Origin: Qipengyuania citrea
GTDB lineage: Bacteria > Pseudomonadota > Alphaproteobacteria > Sphingomonadales > Sphingomonadaceae
Assembly: GCF_024171405.1 (NCBI RefSeq)
Contig: NZ_JALJZT010000002.1
Coordinates: forward strand, 372,001-436,000
Length of the DNA stretch: 64,000 bases
Direction of reading: 5' to 3'
The notes beneath the pieces are model-generated. The model saw nothing but the letters and a program-made list of their open reading frames with translations. It was not told the DNA's origin and did not search any database. Shown in pieces: positions 17,787 through 27,059 of this stretch. Both the position numbers and the translations under genes were made by a program. Position 1 is the first letter of the stretch. Every line of letters starts with the position of its first letter.

Positions 17787-18988
17787 CAGCTGTAGATCAG
17801 ATGCGGCGCAATCGTTTCGCGCCAGGCCGTTTCGTCCGCGCCGGCCAGTTCGTCGAGATCGTCGGGCACGGCCTCGCTGTCGTCGACCCACTCGCGCAGG
17901 GCCGGGCCGCCGTTGATGACATCGATCGCCAGCCGGTCGAGCTCGTATTCATAGGGGAAGTCGCGCCATAGCGGATAGTCGGGGTAGAGCTTGCGGATCG
18001 CCTTGAACGCCAGCGCCTGCAAACGCCATGGCTGGAAGGCGTAATGATCGTAGAACTTGCCTTCGGCATGGATCATCAAGCCGTTGCACAGCGTGCCGAC
18101 ATGCTTGTGGAAGGTGGGTTCGAACCAGCATTCGCGGATCGCACAGCCGCGCATCCAGACCGGGGCGAGTGCGTGCATTTCGGCGAGCACTGCCTTGGCA
18201 TCGACATCGGGGGCGCCGAACAGCACTTCGAGCGGGCGGGTGGTCCCCCTGCCCTCGCTCAGCGTGGTTCCTTCAAGCATCACCGTGCCGGCATAGGCGC
18301 GCGCCATGTTGAGGCTGGCGGCATTGGGGCTGGGATTGATCCATACGCGTTCGTCCGACCAGCCATAGCCGGGGGCCTTGCCGGGCTTCCACCCGCTCAT
18401 CTCGATCACCTGGAGATCGACGTCGAGCTTGAAATGCGCGACGAACCAGCGCGCCATTTCGCCCATGGTGAGGCCGTGGCGCATGACCATCGGGCCCGCC
18501 CCGACAAAGCTTTCTTGGCCGGGCTGCAGCAAGGTGCCTTCCACCGGTCCGCCTGCGGGATTGGGCCGGTCGAGCACCCACACGCTCTTGCCCGCCTTGG
18601 CCGCTTCCTCGAGCAGGTAGAGCAGCGTGGTGACGAAGGTGTAGATGCGGCAGCCAAGGTCCTGCAGATCGAACAGGAAGATGTCCGCGCTGGCCATCAT
18701 CTCCGCGGTCGGGCGGCGCACTTCGCCATAGAGGCTGAAGATCGGGATACCGTAATGCGGGTCGATCTCGTCGCGTGTCTCGACCATATTGTCCTGCTTG
18801 TCGCCCTTCAGCCCGTGCTGCGGCCCAAAGGCGGACGAGGCGCTGATCCCGCGGCCGATCAGCGCATCGAGCGAATGATCGAGGCTGGCGGTAACCGAAG
18901 CCGGATGCGCGACCAGCGCCACACGTTGCCCTTCGAGCGGGGCGCGCAACCCCTCTTCGGTGATGAGACGATCGATGCCGAATTTCAT
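17786..18988 (-). CDS. DUF1343 protein, NamZ-like exo-beta-N-acetylmuramidase
   Basis: Protein of 400 aa in the DUF1343 family, whose characterised member NamZ removes terminal N-acetylmuramic acid from muropeptides. Family blocks seen include RVALVAHPASV, SAFGPQHGLKGDKQDNM, LFDLQDLGCRIYTFVTTLLYL, VLDRPNPAGG and LSEGRGTTRPLEVLFGAPDV. No signal peptide is visible after the chosen ATG (MKFGIDRL), so the product is predicted cytosolic and could act in cell-wall recycling. The start at 18988 overlaps the preceding gene's stop as ATGA; upstream in-frame sequence is not family-like. Confidence 0.9.
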   Translation of the reverse strand: MKFGIDRLITEEGLRAPLEGQRVALVAHPASVTASLDHSLDALIGRGISASSAFGPQHGLKGDKQDNMVETRDEIDPHYGIPIFSLYGEVRRPTAEMMASADIFLFDLQDLGCRIYTFVTTLLYLLEEAAKAGKSVWVLDRPNPAGGPVEGTLLQPGQESFVGAGPMVMRHGLTMGEMARWFVAHFKLDVDLQVIEMSGWKPGKAPGYGWSDERVWINPSPNAASLNMARAYAGTVMLEGTTLSEGRGTTRPLEVLFGAPDVDAKAVLAEMHALAPVWMRGCAIRECWFEPTFHKHVGTLCNGLMIHAEGKFYDHYAFQPWRLQALAFKAIRKLYPDYPLWRDFPYEYELDRLAIDVINGGPALREWVDDSEAVPDDLDELAGADETAWRETIAPHLIYS

Positions 18989-19527
18989 GCGCCGCTCGGT
19001 GCCGCAAGCCGCGCGGTGAAGCAAGCCGGATCGTGGAAATCGGGCTGCTCGCCGCGATGCTCCAGCGCCCAGAAGCTCTTGTGCCCCCCGGCCTCCTCGA
19101 TCACGCAGGTGAGACCCATCGCGCAATCGGTATCCGGCAAGGTGGCGGCAGGCAGTGCGGCATCGAAGATCGCGAAACTGCTACCCATGCGCATGGTGCA
19201 TCCCGGTTCGCGCGGTATCGGGCGCTCCGCCATCCCGTCGCGGCGCGCCGCAAAGTCGTAGGCGTTCCAGCGTTCGGATGGAGACAGGTTGAATTCGCAA
19301 TAGGCGGTCCCGCCATCGGGGCGCAGGAACAGCTCGAAGCATGTCGTCTCCCACAGCCCGTCCGCCCGCCCCTTGCCGGCGAATTTGGGCACCACCAACT
19401 CACCGCTGCCCTCGATCCGCCAGCGCAGGCGCAGCCAGTTGTCATCGCGCCCGATGATGCGGGCTTCGACCCCTGATACCGCGCGCGGCGGATGCCCCGA
19501 ATGGGGCTGCAATCGATACGTTTCCAT
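18985..19527 (-). CDS. DOMON-like domain protein
   Basis: Protein of 180 aa with a predicted beta-sandwich resembling the DOMON-like/carbohydrate-binding proteins often found next to DUF1343 genes in sphingomonads. Readable features are LRLRWRIEGSGELVVPK, RADGLWETTCFELFLRP and YCEFNLSPSERWNAYDF. There is no signal peptide. It is first in a leftward operon whose members overlap by ATGA or TGATG, and is read away from tyrS, which starts 32 nt away on the other strand. The biochemical role is not known. Confidence 0.82.
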   Translation of the reverse strand: METYRLQPHSGHPPRAVSGVEARIIGRDDNWLRLRWRIEGSGELVVPKFAGKGRADGLWETTCFELFLRPDGGTAYCEFNLSPSERWNAYDFAARRDGMAERPIPREPGCTMRMGSSFAIFDAALPAATLPDTDCAMGLTCVIEEAGGHKSFWALEHRGEQPDFHDPACFTARLAAPSGA

Positions 19528-19559
19528 GCCGCCCCTTACCTGCTAGCGCGCGCTTCGTC

Positions 19560-20789
19560 ATGAGCAACTACACCTCCGATCTCCTGCGCGTGCTCGACGA
19601 GCGCGGCTATATCCACCAGGTCACCGACGCCGAGGGCCTCGATGCGCTCGCCGCCAAGCAGATCGTGCCGGGCTACATCGGTTTCGATGCCACGGCGCCT
19701 TCGCTCCATATCGGCAGCCTCGTCCAGATCATGATGCTGCGGCGGTTGCAGCAGGCGGGCCACAAGCCGATCGTGCTGATGGGCGGCGGGACCACGCGGA
19801 TCGGTGACCCCACGGGGCGCGACGAAAGCCGCAAGATGCTGACCGATGCGGCGATCGACGAGAATATCGCCGGGATCCGGACGGTGTTCGAGCGCCTGCT
19901 CGTTTTCGGCGACGGGCCGACCGATGCGGTGATGGTCAACAATCACGACTGGCTGAGCGGGCTTGGCTATATCGAGATGCTGCAGAAGGTCGGGACGCAT
20001 TTCACCGTCAACCGGATGCTGACCTTCGATTCCGTGCGCCTGCGGCTCGAGCGCGAGCAGCCGATGACCTTCCTCGAATTCAACTACATGATCCTGCAGG
20101 GCTACGATTTCCGCCATCTGGCGCAGGAAATGGGTGTCCGGTTGCAGATGGGCGGCAGCGACCAGTGGGGCAATATCGTCAACGGCATGGAGCTGGGCCG
20201 CCGGATGGACGGGAGCGAGCTGTTCGGCCTCACGACCCCGCTGCTGACCACCGCCGATGGCGGCAAGATGGGCAAGACCGCGGCCGGCGCGGTGTGGCTC
20301 AACGAGGCCCAGCTGCCGAATTACGACTTCTGGCAATATTGGCGCAATGTCGATGATCGCGATGTCGGGCGGTTCCTGCGGCTGTTCACCGATCTGCCGC
20401 TGGAGGAGATCGCCCGGCTCGAAGCGCTCGGCGGGTCCGACATCAACGAAGCGAAGACAGTTCTTGCCAATCAGGTAACCACACTCGTTCGGGGTGAAGA
20501 AGCGGCCAGACTGGCTGCGCAAACGGCTGCGGAAACCTTCGCCGGCGGTGGTGCCGGCGCGGACCTTCCGACGCTCGATGTAGGCCCTGACGGCATGCGC
20601 ATCGGAGCGGTGCTGACAGCGCTCGGATTCACGGCTTCCAACGGGGAGGCCAAGCGCAAACTGGCCGAAGGCGCAGTCAAGCTCGATGGCGAGACGGTCA
20701 CCGATCCGGGCTATCTGGTGAGCGTTGCGGCGGGCACCGAAGCCAAGCTCAGCCTCGGCAAGAAGAAGCACGCGGTTATTCGCTGTTAA
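19560..20789 (+). CDS. tyrS: Tyrosyl-tRNA synthetase
   Basis: Class I aminoacyl-tRNA synthetase of 409 aa that charges tRNA-Tyr. The HIGH-type motif is PSLHIGSL near residue 45 and the KMSKS-type loop is KMGKT (residues 236-240). The tyrosine-specific segment NYMILQGYDFRHLAQEMGVR and GGSDQWGNIVNG are present. A C-terminal S4-like RNA-binding domain ends the protein (GFTASNGEAKRKLAEGAVKL). It is divergent from the DOMON-NamZ operon. Confidence 0.97.
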   Translation: MSNYTSDLLRVLDERGYIHQVTDAEGLDALAAKQIVPGYIGFDATAPSLHIGSLVQIMMLRRLQQAGHKPIVLMGGGTTRIGDPTGRDESRKMLTDAAIDENIAGIRTVFERLLVFGDGPTDAVMVNNHDWLSGLGYIEMLQKVGTHFTVNRMLTFDSVRLRLEREQPMTFLEFNYMILQGYDFRHLAQEMGVRLQMGGSDQWGNIVNGMELGRRMDGSELFGLTTPLLTTADGGKMGKTAAGAVWLNEAQLPNYDFWQYWRNVDDRDVGRFLRLFTDLPLEEIARLEALGGSDINEAKTVLANQVTTLVRGEEAARLAAQTAAETFAGGGAGADLPTLDVGPDGMRIGAVLTALGFTASNGEAKRKLAEGAVKLDGETVTDPGYLVSVAAGTEAKLSLGKKKHAVIRC

Positions 20790-20873
20790 CCAGCGACGAA
20801 GCGCCCTTTTTTACCGTCGAAGCACCGGGCCGGTTTACCAATTGGCAGGCTTTGGCCGCCATAAGGAGCTTTG

Positions 20874-21263
20874 ATGTCCGATACCCCCACTCCCCCCAAC
20901 CCCAACCGCAAAGGGATCGCCAGCATGTCTGCCGGAGCACAACTGAGCGTCACCGACCAGCGGCGCATGACCCGCCACCCGGTCGACCATCCCGTCATTG
21001 CCGAACATTTCGGCAAGGGCGACGTGCGGCTGCATATTGCGAATATCTCCGCCAACGGCTTCATGGTCGACAATGGCGACGGCATCGGCCGCGGCGAACG
21101 CGTGATCGTGCGCCTGCCGGTTATCGGCCGGATCGAAGCCTATTGCATCTGGACGCGCGACAACCGTGCGGGCTTCCAGTTCGAACGCATCATCCGCGTC
21201 GACGACTTCCTCGCCATGATCGATACGCTGCAGCCCAACCCGCGGCTGCGCAAGCTGCGCTAA
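20874..21263 (+). CDS. PilZ domain protein (c-di-GMP receptor candidate)
   Basis: Single-domain PilZ protein of 129 aa. The two c-di-GMP-binding motifs are present: RRMTR (the RxxxR element, about residues 30-34) and NISANGFMV (the D/N-x-S-x-x-G element). A strong AAGGAG ribosome site precedes the ATG at 20874. A TTG one codon upstream is in frame but less well placed. PilZ proteins of this size usually regulate motility or exopolysaccharide by binding other proteins. No partner is adjacent. Confidence 0.87.
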   Translation: MSDTPTPPNPNRKGIASMSAGAQLSVTDQRRMTRHPVDHPVIAEHFGKGDVRLHIANISANGFMVDNGDGIGRGERVIVRLPVIGRIEAYCIWTRDNRAGFQFERIIRVDDFLAMIDTLQPNPRLRKLR

Positions 21264-21286
21264 GCCGCAACAGCTTCTACTAGAAC

Positions 21287-21325
21287 AAAAAGCAGGCCCG
21301 TCTTCACAACCGAAGGCGGGCCTGC
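21287..21325. terminator. Strong hairpin with U-tract on the minus strand
   Basis: A 14-bp stem with one G-T pair (GCAGGCCCG outer arm, CTTC inner arm) and a 6-nt loop lies between the PilZ gene and the next MFS gene. Five A residues precede it, so on the minus strand it reads as a classical terminator with a U-run. On the plus strand there is no U-run. It may block antisense transcription or act as a plus-strand 3'-end stabiliser. Confidence 0.55.
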
Positions 21326-21337
21326 CATGCGTCCGGC

Positions 21338-22648
21338 GTGAGTGAAACCGCCGCGCCCTCCCCCGACAGTTCGCCGCTCCGGATAGCGAATTTCCGCGCC
21401 TATTGGTTCAGCCGCCTATCGATGACGCTCGCGCAATATGCGATGATGCTGATTATCGGTTGGCAGACCTATAACATTGCGCGCGACAGCGGGCTGGGGA
21501 TCGCCGCCGCATCGGGCCAGTTGGCGCTGATCGGGCTGCTGCAATTCGTGCCCCTGTTCTTGCTGACGCCCTTTTCGGGCTGGGCGGCGGATCATTTCGA
21601 CCGGCGCAATCTGGCGCGGCTGACCGTTATCGCACAGCTGGGCTGTGCGGGCGCGCTGGCGTGGCTGACCTGGAGCGGAAGTCTTACCTTGCCCGCGCTG
21701 TTCGGGGTGGCGATCGTGCTCGGTGTGGTGCGGTCGTTCAACGGCCCGGCACTGTCCGCGCTCGCACCCAATCTCGTGCCCAGGGCGATCCTGCCGAACG
21801 CCATCGCCCTGTCGAGCATCGCTTGGCAGGTGGGCATGATCGTGGGGCCCGCGATCGGCGGCTATACCTATGCGATCCTGCCGGCGCTGCCCTATTTCGT
21901 GGCCTGCGGGCTGTTCGCCGCAGCGCTCGTCGCGCTGTCTTTCATCGGCAAGGTACCGCAGCCCCCGCGCGCGGCCAACAAGCGCCCCATCCACCAGATG
22001 GTCGAGGGCCTGCGCTACGTGGTGCGCAACAAGATGGTGCTCGGCGCGATCACGCTCGACCTGTTCGCGGTCTTCCTTGCCGGGGCAACCGCGCTCTTTC
22101 CTGTTTATGCGCGCGATATCCTGCAGGTTGGCGAGACCGGCCTCGCGCAGCTCGCCATGGCCCCAGCGGTCGGCGCGGCGCTTACCGCGCTATGGTTCAG
22201 CTTCCGCCCGCTCAAGACCAATGTCGGTCCCAAGATGCTATGGGCAGTGGCGATCTTCGGTCTCGCCACCATGGTGTTCGGCCTCTCGCGCTGGATGCCG
22301 CTCAGCCTGGCGATGCTCTTCATCATCGGCGCGGCGGACATGTTCAGTGTCTATATCCGCCAGTCGCTGATCCAGTTGCACACGCCCGACGACAAGCGCG
22401 GACGGGTGTCATCGGTCAGCCTGCTGACCATCAGCGCCTCGAACGAATTCGGCGATTTTTTCTCCGGCAGCCTCGCCTACCTTGTCGGTCCCGCACTGGC
22501 GGTGGTCGGCGGCGGGGCCGGCGCGATCGTGACCGTCGCCGTCTGGGCGCGTATTTTTCCCGTCTTGCGGACCACGCGGACCTTTGACCCGCCCGATGAA
22601 TTGTTAGACACTCCCCCCGAAGAGAAATTGCAGGAGCAGATGCCATGA
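21338..22648 (+). CDS. MFS transporter, EntS/enterobactin-exporter-like
   Basis: Twelve-segment major facilitator of 436 aa in the group containing EntS-type exporters and MFS_3 members. Typical parts are [19 protein letters not shown] at the start, [18 protein letters not shown] (motif A) and [18 protein letters not shown]. The substrate is unknown. The start is a GTG at 21338. A four-codon reading frame (ATG 21327 to TGA 21341) overlaps it and follows a strong hairpin, which may affect translation. The stop overlaps the cysK ATG as ATGA. Confidence 0.88.
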   Translation: MSETAAPSPDSSPLRIANFRAYWFSRLSMTLAQYAMMLIIGWQTYNIARDSGLGIAAASGQLALIGLLQFVPLFLLTPFSGWAADHFDRRNLARLTVIAQLGCAGALAWLTWSGSLTLPALFGVAIVLGVVRSFNGPALSALAPNLVPRAILPNAIALSSIAWQVGMIVGPAIGGYTYAILPALPYFVACGLFAAALVALSFIGKVPQPPRAANKRPIHQMVEGLRYVVRNKMVLGAITLDLFAVFLAGATALFPVYARDILQVGETGLAQLAMAPAVGAALTALWFSFRPLKTNVGPKMLWAVAIFGLATMVFGLSRWMPLSLAMLFIIGAADMFSVYIRQSLIQLHTPDDKRGRVSSVSLLTISASNEFGDFFSGSLAYLVGPALAVVGGGAGAIVTVAVWARIFPVLRTTRTFDPPDELLDTPPEEKLQEQMP

Positions 22649-23562
22649 AAGCCGACTCCGTCCTCGCCACGATCGGCGATACCGCCCACATTCGCCTGTC
22701 GCGCCTGTTCCCCGACCACGAGGTCTGGGTGAAGAACGAGCGCGCCAATCCCGGTGGTTCGATCAAGGACCGCATCGGTCTCGCCATGATCGAGGATGCG
22801 GAGGCAGCGGGCCTGCTCAAGCCCGGCGGCACGATCGTCGAACCCACCAGCGGCAATACCGGAATCGGCCTCGCCATGACCGCCGCGGTCAAAGGCTACA
22901 AGCTTGTGCTGGTCATGCCCGAAAGCATGAGCGTCGAGCGGCGCCGGCTGATGCTCGCCTATGGCGCCAGTTTCGACCTGACCCCCAAGGAAAAAGGCAT
23001 GAACGGCGCAATCGAGCGCGCGCAGGAACTGGTCGCACAGACCCCGGGCGCATGGATGCCGAGCCAGTTCGACAATGCCAGCAACTGGAAGGTCCATGCG
23101 CGCACCACCGCGAAGGAAATCCTCGACGATTTCGCCGACACACCGATCGACGCGCTGATCACCGGCGTCGGCACCGGCGGCCACCTCACTGGCTGTGCCG
23201 AAGTGCTGAAACAGAGCTGGAGCGGCATGAAGGCCTATGCGGTCGAACCCACGCTTTCGCCCGTCATCAGCGGCGGCCAGCCCGGGCCGCACCCGATCCA
23301 GGGCATCGGTGCAGGCTTCGTGCCGCAGAACCTGCACACGCAGGCGATCGATGGCGCAATCCAGGTCGCTCCCGAGGACGCCAAGGAAATGGCGCGCCAG
23401 TGCGCGGCCAAGGAAGGCCTGCTGGTGGGTATCTCCAGCGGCGCAACGCTCGCCGCGATCAAGCAGAAGCTGGCCGATATGCCGGCAGATTCGCGCATTC
23501 TCGGCTTCAATTACGATACCGGCGAGCGGTATCTTTCCGTGCCCGACTTTCTGCCCGAGTGA
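22645..23562 (+). CDS. cysK: Cysteine synthase A (O-acetylserine sulfhydrylase)
   Basis: PLP-dependent enzyme that makes cysteine from O-acetylserine and sulfide. The 305 aa product has the PLP lysine in [14 protein letters not shown] (Lys41), the substrate loop [12 protein letters not shown] and the phosphate-binding [10 protein letters not shown]. The end of the domain has [14 protein letters not shown]. Its length and motifs fit CysK rather than cystathionine beta-synthase. The gene is coupled by overlaps to MFS upstream (ATGA) and the hydrolase downstream (TGATG). Confidence 0.95.
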   Translation: MKADSVLATIGDTAHIRLSRLFPDHEVWVKNERANPGGSIKDRIGLAMIEDAEAAGLLKPGGTIVEPTSGNTGIGLAMTAAVKGYKLVLVMPESMSVERRRLMLAYGASFDLTPKEKGMNGAIERAQELVAQTPGAWMPSQFDNASNWKVHARTTAKEILDDFADTPIDALITGVGTGGHLTGCAEVLKQSWSGMKAYAVEPTLSPVISGGQPGPHPIQGIGAGFVPQNLHTQAIDGAIQVAPEDAKEMARQCAAKEGLLVGISSGATLAAIKQKLADMPADSRILGFNYDTGERYLSVPDFLPE

Positions 23563-24260
23563 TGGAGTTCGAGCAGGTCGGATATCGCGACGGCGCGGTC
23601 GAACTGGCCGGTCTCCACGCGCGGCCCGCGGGCAAGCCCCCCGCCGCGGTGGCGATCTATCCGACCTTCATGAACACGACGGCGGTCGTCGAGGCCAAGG
23701 CCGCAGCGCTCGTCGAAGCCGGCTATGCCGTCCTGATCGGGGACTTCTATGGTCCGGAGACGCCCGCAGACGGTGATGCTGCCTTTGCCGCAATGAGCCG
23801 GTTACGCAGCGATCCAGCATCCATGCGCCAGCGGCTGCGCGCCACGCTCGACCTCCTGCGCAAGCTGGAAACCGACCTCCCGCATCTCGCGATCGGCTTT
23901 TGCCTCGGCGGGATGGCGGTGCTGGAAATGGCGCGCGACGGGCAGGACCTCGCAGCAGTCGTCAGCTTTCATGGTTTGCTTGAAACCGCCCTGCCCGCCG
24001 ATAGGCCGATCACACCGCGTATCCTCGTCTGCCACGGCGATGCCGACGCGCTTGTGCCGCGTAGCCAGGTGGCCGCGTTCTGGGAGGAAATGGACGCGGT
24101 GAAGGCCGACTGGCACTTCCACAGCTATGCAGGGGTCGAGCATGGCTTCACTGCCGCGCAGCGGCCCACCGGGGCGGTTAATCCCGCCTATGATGCGAGT
24201 GCCGACCGGCAGAGCTGGGCGGCGATGCACAGCCTCTTCGACGAAGTGCTCGGCGGATAG
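23562..24260 (+). CDS. Dienelactone hydrolase family protein
   Basis: Alpha/beta hydrolase of 232 aa of the dienelactone hydrolase family. The nucleophile is the Cys of IGFCLGGMAVLEMA, as in true family members; the Asp in ILVCHGDADALVP and the His in GVEHGFTAA complete the triad. The physiological substrate is not evident because no aromatic-degradation genes are nearby. The ATG at 23562 shares its A with the cysK stop (TGATG). Confidence 0.9.
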   Translation: MEFEQVGYRDGAVELAGLHARPAGKPPAAVAIYPTFMNTTAVVEAKAAALVEAGYAVLIGDFYGPETPADGDAAFAAMSRLRSDPASMRQRLRATLDLLRKLETDLPHLAIGFCLGGMAVLEMARDGQDLAAVVSFHGLLETALPADRPITPRILVCHGDADALVPRSQVAAFWEEMDAVKADWHFHSYAGVEHGFTAAQRPTGAVNPAYDASADRQSWAAMHSLFDEVLGG

Positions 24261-24261
24261 C

Positions 24262-24295
24262 AAAAAGGCCCGGACGCAGCGACCGGGCCTTTTCG
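24262..24295. terminator. Bidirectional intrinsic terminator
   Basis: An AAAAGGCCCGG arm pairs with CCGGGCCTTTT around a 9-nt loop between convergent genes. A-runs on the left and T-runs on the right give a U-tract in both directions. Confidence 0.88.
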
Positions 24296-24314
24296 TTTTC
24301 CTATCGCAGAATGA

Positions 24315-26120
24315 TCAGGCAGCGGTGGCGAAAGCCTCCTCGCCCAGCGCCATCGTGCTGTCGCTGCCTGCCTCGAGCTTGCGGCGCAGCGCGCCGGCAT
24401 CGGGCAGGTACCGATCCATGTAATAGCGCGCCGTCGCGAGCTTGGCTTCGTAGAACGCCTTGTCCTCGGTGCCCGCGGCCAGCGCCGCCTGCGCGACCTT
24501 GGCCATCCGCAGCCACATCCAGCCCAGCGTCACGATGCCCATCATGTGCATGTAGTGATGCGCGCCCGCACCGAGGTGGTTGGGGTTCTGCATGGCATTG
24601 TTCATGAACCACATGGTCGCCGCCTGCTGCTGACTGAGCGCCTTTTCGAGCGCTTCGGCAAGCGGGCCGAGATCGTCGTCGCCCTTCGCGGCAGCGATAT
24701 CGTCGCCGACCATCTTGAAGAAGGCCTGGATTGCCGCGCCGCCCTTCTGCGCGAGCTTGCGGCCGCACAGATCCATCGCCTGCACGCCATTGGTGCCTTC
24801 GTAGATCTGCGCGATCCGGGCATCGCGGACGAACTGGCTCATGCCCCATTCCTCGATGTAGCCATGGCCGCCGAAGACCTGCTGCATGTTGGTGGCGACT
24901 TCATAGCCCTTGTCGGTGCCATAGCCCTTGATGACCGGGGTCAGCAGCCCGATCAGCATGTCGGCCTGCTCGCGCTCTTCCTCGGTCTTGGCCTTGTGAG
25001 TCAGGTCGACCTGCAGCGCGCCCCACAGGCACAGTGCACGCATGCCTTCGGTAAAGGCCTTGGCGTCCATCAGCATGCGGCGCACGTCGGGATGCACGAA
25101 GATCGGATCGGCCTGTTCGTCGGGCTCGGCCGGACCGGTCAGCGCGCGGCCCTGGCGTCGGTCGAGCGCATAGGCAACCGCGTTCTGATAGGCGACTTCG
25201 GCCTGGCTGAGACCCTGGATACCGACGCCGAGACGCGCAGCGTTCATCATGATGAACATGGCGGCGAGGCCCTTGTTCTCCTCGCCGACGAGCCAGCCCT
25301 TGGCACCATCGTAATTGAGCACGCAGGTCGCGTTGCCATGGATGCCCATCTTGTGTTCGATCGAGCCGCAAGCGACGCCATTGCGCTCGCCGGGCGTGCC
25401 GTCTTCATTGACGATGAACTTGGGCACGACGAACAGCGAGATGCCCTTGGTGCTGTCGGGCGCGCCCGGCGTCTTGGCCAGCACGAGGTGGATGATGTTG
25501 TCCGCCATGTCGTGTTCGCCGGCGGAGATGAATATCTTGGTTCCGGTAATCGCGAAGCTGCCGTCGGCCTGCGGTTCGGCCTTGGTCCGGATCATGCCCA
25601 GATCGGTGCCGCAATGCGGCTCGGTCAGGTTCATGGTCCCGGTCCATTCGTTGGAGATCATCTTGGGAAGATATTTCTCCTTCTGCTCCTGGCTGCCCTT
25701 GGCGAGTAGCGCGGAGACCGCGCCGTTGGTCAGGCCCGGATACATGCCGAAGGCCTGGTTGGCGCTCGACACGAATTCCTCGAAGGCGAAGCCGAGGACA
25801 TGCGGCATGCCCTGCCCGCCAAACTCTTCCGGCTGCGACAGCGTGCCCCAGCCCGCTTCGCGGAACTGGTCGAAGGCATCCTTGAAGCCCTTGGGCGTGG
25901 AGACCGAACCGTCTTCGTGGCGGGTGCAGCCTTCCTGGTCGCCCGACTGGTTGAGCGGGGCTAGCACTTCGGCGCAGAACTTGCCGCCCTCGTTGATCAC
26001 CGCATCAGTGACATCGGGGCTCGCCATTTCGAAGCCGGGCAGGTCCCCGTAGCTCGCGAGATCGAGCATCTCGTTGATGATGAAGCGAGTGTCGCGGGTA
26101 GGCGCGGAATAGCGGGGCAT
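24315..26120 (-). CDS. Acyl-CoA dehydrogenase (long form with extra C-terminal domain)
   Basis: Flavoenzyme of 601 aa that introduces a double bond into acyl-CoA thioesters during beta-oxidation. The long form carries the extra C-terminal domain of the AidB/FadE type. Characteristic stretches are MNLTEPHCGTDLGMIRTKA, FISAGEHDMADNIIHLVLA, and QVFGGHGYIEEWGMSQFVRD near the catalytic region, followed by DARIAQIYEGTNGVQAMDL. It directly follows the MerR regulator gene, with a gap of about 50 nt, a pairing commonly seen for acyl-CoA-responsive regulation in alphaproteobacteria. Confidence 0.93.
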   Translation of the reverse strand: MPRYSAPTRDTRFIINEMLDLASYGDLPGFEMASPDVTDAVINEGGKFCAEVLAPLNQSGDQEGCTRHEDGSVSTPKGFKDAFDQFREAGWGTLSQPEEFGGQGMPHVLGFAFEEFVSSANQAFGMYPGLTNGAVSALLAKGSQEQKEKYLPKMISNEWTGTMNLTEPHCGTDLGMIRTKAEPQADGSFAITGTKIFISAGEHDMADNIIHLVLAKTPGAPDSTKGISLFVVPKFIVNEDGTPGERNGVACGSIEHKMGIHGNATCVLNYDGAKGWLVGEENKGLAAMFIMMNAARLGVGIQGLSQAEVAYQNAVAYALDRRQGRALTGPAEPDEQADPIFVHPDVRRMLMDAKAFTEGMRALCLWGALQVDLTHKAKTEEEREQADMLIGLLTPVIKGYGTDKGYEVATNMQQVFGGHGYIEEWGMSQFVRDARIAQIYEGTNGVQAMDLCGRKLAQKGGAAIQAFFKMVGDDIAAAKGDDDLGPLAEALEKALSQQQAATMWFMNNAMQNPNHLGAGAHHYMHMMGIVTLGWMWLRMAKVAQAALAAGTEDKAFYEAKLATARYYMDRYLPDAGALRRKLEAGSDSTMALGEEAFATAA

Positions 26121-26171
26121 CAGTAAGTCCTTGGGTCTGGGGTCTGTCGGTTATCTCGCCGGGGAGGCAAA

Positions 26172-26648
26172 TCAGTCGAGATCGACATCGAGCGTTTCGA
26201 TATGCTCGATGAATTCGGTGAGGTCGGTGATCGAGCTGTCGATATCGTCACGCTGTTCTTTCAGCTTGGCGACATGGGCCTTGCATTTCTCGACCGTGAC
26301 GCGGCGCTGTTCGACGCGGCCGTCGCCAAGGTCGTAGAGATCGATCATTTCGCGAATTTCGGTGAGCGAGAAGCCCACGTTCTTGGCGCGCATGATCCAT
26401 GCGAGGCGGGCGCGATCGCGTTTGGAGTAGATCCGCGTGAGGCCGATCCGCGAAGGCGCGATCAGCCCTTCGTCTTCGTAGAAACGCAGCGCGCGGGCGG
26501 TGCAGCCGAATTCGCTGGTGAGGTCGGAGATCGAATATTGTTCGCGGCCCAGTTCGTCCGGCCGTTCGATATGGGCGCCGGCATGGCGGCGATCGCCATT
26601 CTCGGCACGGAAGTCCTTGGGCAGCGGCTGTGTCATGCGCCGACTCAT
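26172..26648 (-). CDS. MerR family transcriptional regulator
   Basis: Regulator of 158 aa with a MerR-type winged HTH starting near residue 37: [21 protein letters not shown], then [22 protein letters not shown] coiled-coil dimerisation region follows (residues about 110-155). There is no Cys-rich metal-binding tail, so this is not a metal sensor. It resembles LiuR-like regulators of acyl-CoA metabolism and is followed by an acyl-CoA dehydrogenase. The start could also be the ATG 12 nt downstream. An inverted repeat sits just ahead of the gene (26655-26670), consistent with autoregulation. Confidence 0.88.
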   Translation of the reverse strand: MSRRMTQPLPKDFRAENGDRRHAGAHIERPDELGREQYSISDLTSEFGCTARALRFYEDEGLIAPSRIGLTRIYSKRDRARLAWIMRAKNVGFSLTEIREMIDLYDLGDGRVEQRRVTVEKCKAHVAKLKEQRDDIDSSITDLTEFIEHIETLDVDLD

Positions 26649-26654
26649 ACGCCC

Positions 26655-26670
26655 ACGTTTACGTAAGCGT
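26655..26670. promoter_or_regulatory. Inverted-repeat operator candidate upstream of merR
   Basis: The 16-mer ACGTTTACGTAAGCGT is palindromic except for one outer pair and begins 7 nt upstream of the regulator's start codon. Position and symmetry fit a MerR/LiuR-type autoregulatory site. It also overlaps the stop codon end of hisI, on the other side. Confidence 0.5.
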
Positions 26671-27041
26671 CAAGTCTTGACGGGTTGGAGAACATCGCCG
26701 TCGAGTCGACGGTAAAAGCAGCTCGGCGCACCCGTGTGACAGGTCGGACCAGCCGGGCGGCAGGACAGTACGAGCGCGTCCTGATCGCAATCGACGAGGA
26801 TCTCCTCGACCTTGAGGACGTGGCCCGAACTTTCGCCCTTCTGCCAGAGCTTGCCGCGCGAGCGCGAGTGGAAATGGGCGAGCCCGGTGGCGCGCGTCGC
26901 GGCCAGCGCCTCGGCATCCATGAAGGCCACCATCAGCACCGCTCGACTGGCGTGATCGACGACGACTGCGCTCAACAATCCCTTGTCGTCGAACTTGGGC
27001 ATGAACCGCATACCTGCCTCGCGCTCGGCCTGATCATTCAC
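26670..27041 (-). CDS. hisI: Phosphoribosyl-AMP cyclohydrolase
   Basis: Third step of histidine biosynthesis: opens the purine ring of phosphoribosyl-AMP. The 123 aa single-domain product (no HisE fusion) has the substrate motif HFHSRSRGKLWQKGESSGH, the metal ligands in LVDCDQDALVL and RPAGPTCHTG. The GTG at 27041 is preceded by GAAAGGTG and gives the normal family length. The frame stays open far upstream, but that sequence is not HisI-like. Other his genes are not in this window. Confidence 0.93.
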   Translation of the reverse strand: MNDQAEREAGMRFMPKFDDKGLLSAVVVDHASRAVLMVAFMDAEALAATRATGLAHFHSRSRGKLWQKGESSGHVLKVEEILVDCDQDALVLSCRPAGPTCHTGAPSCFYRRLDGDVLQPVKT

Positions 27042-27059
27042 TGCGACACCTTTCAAATC

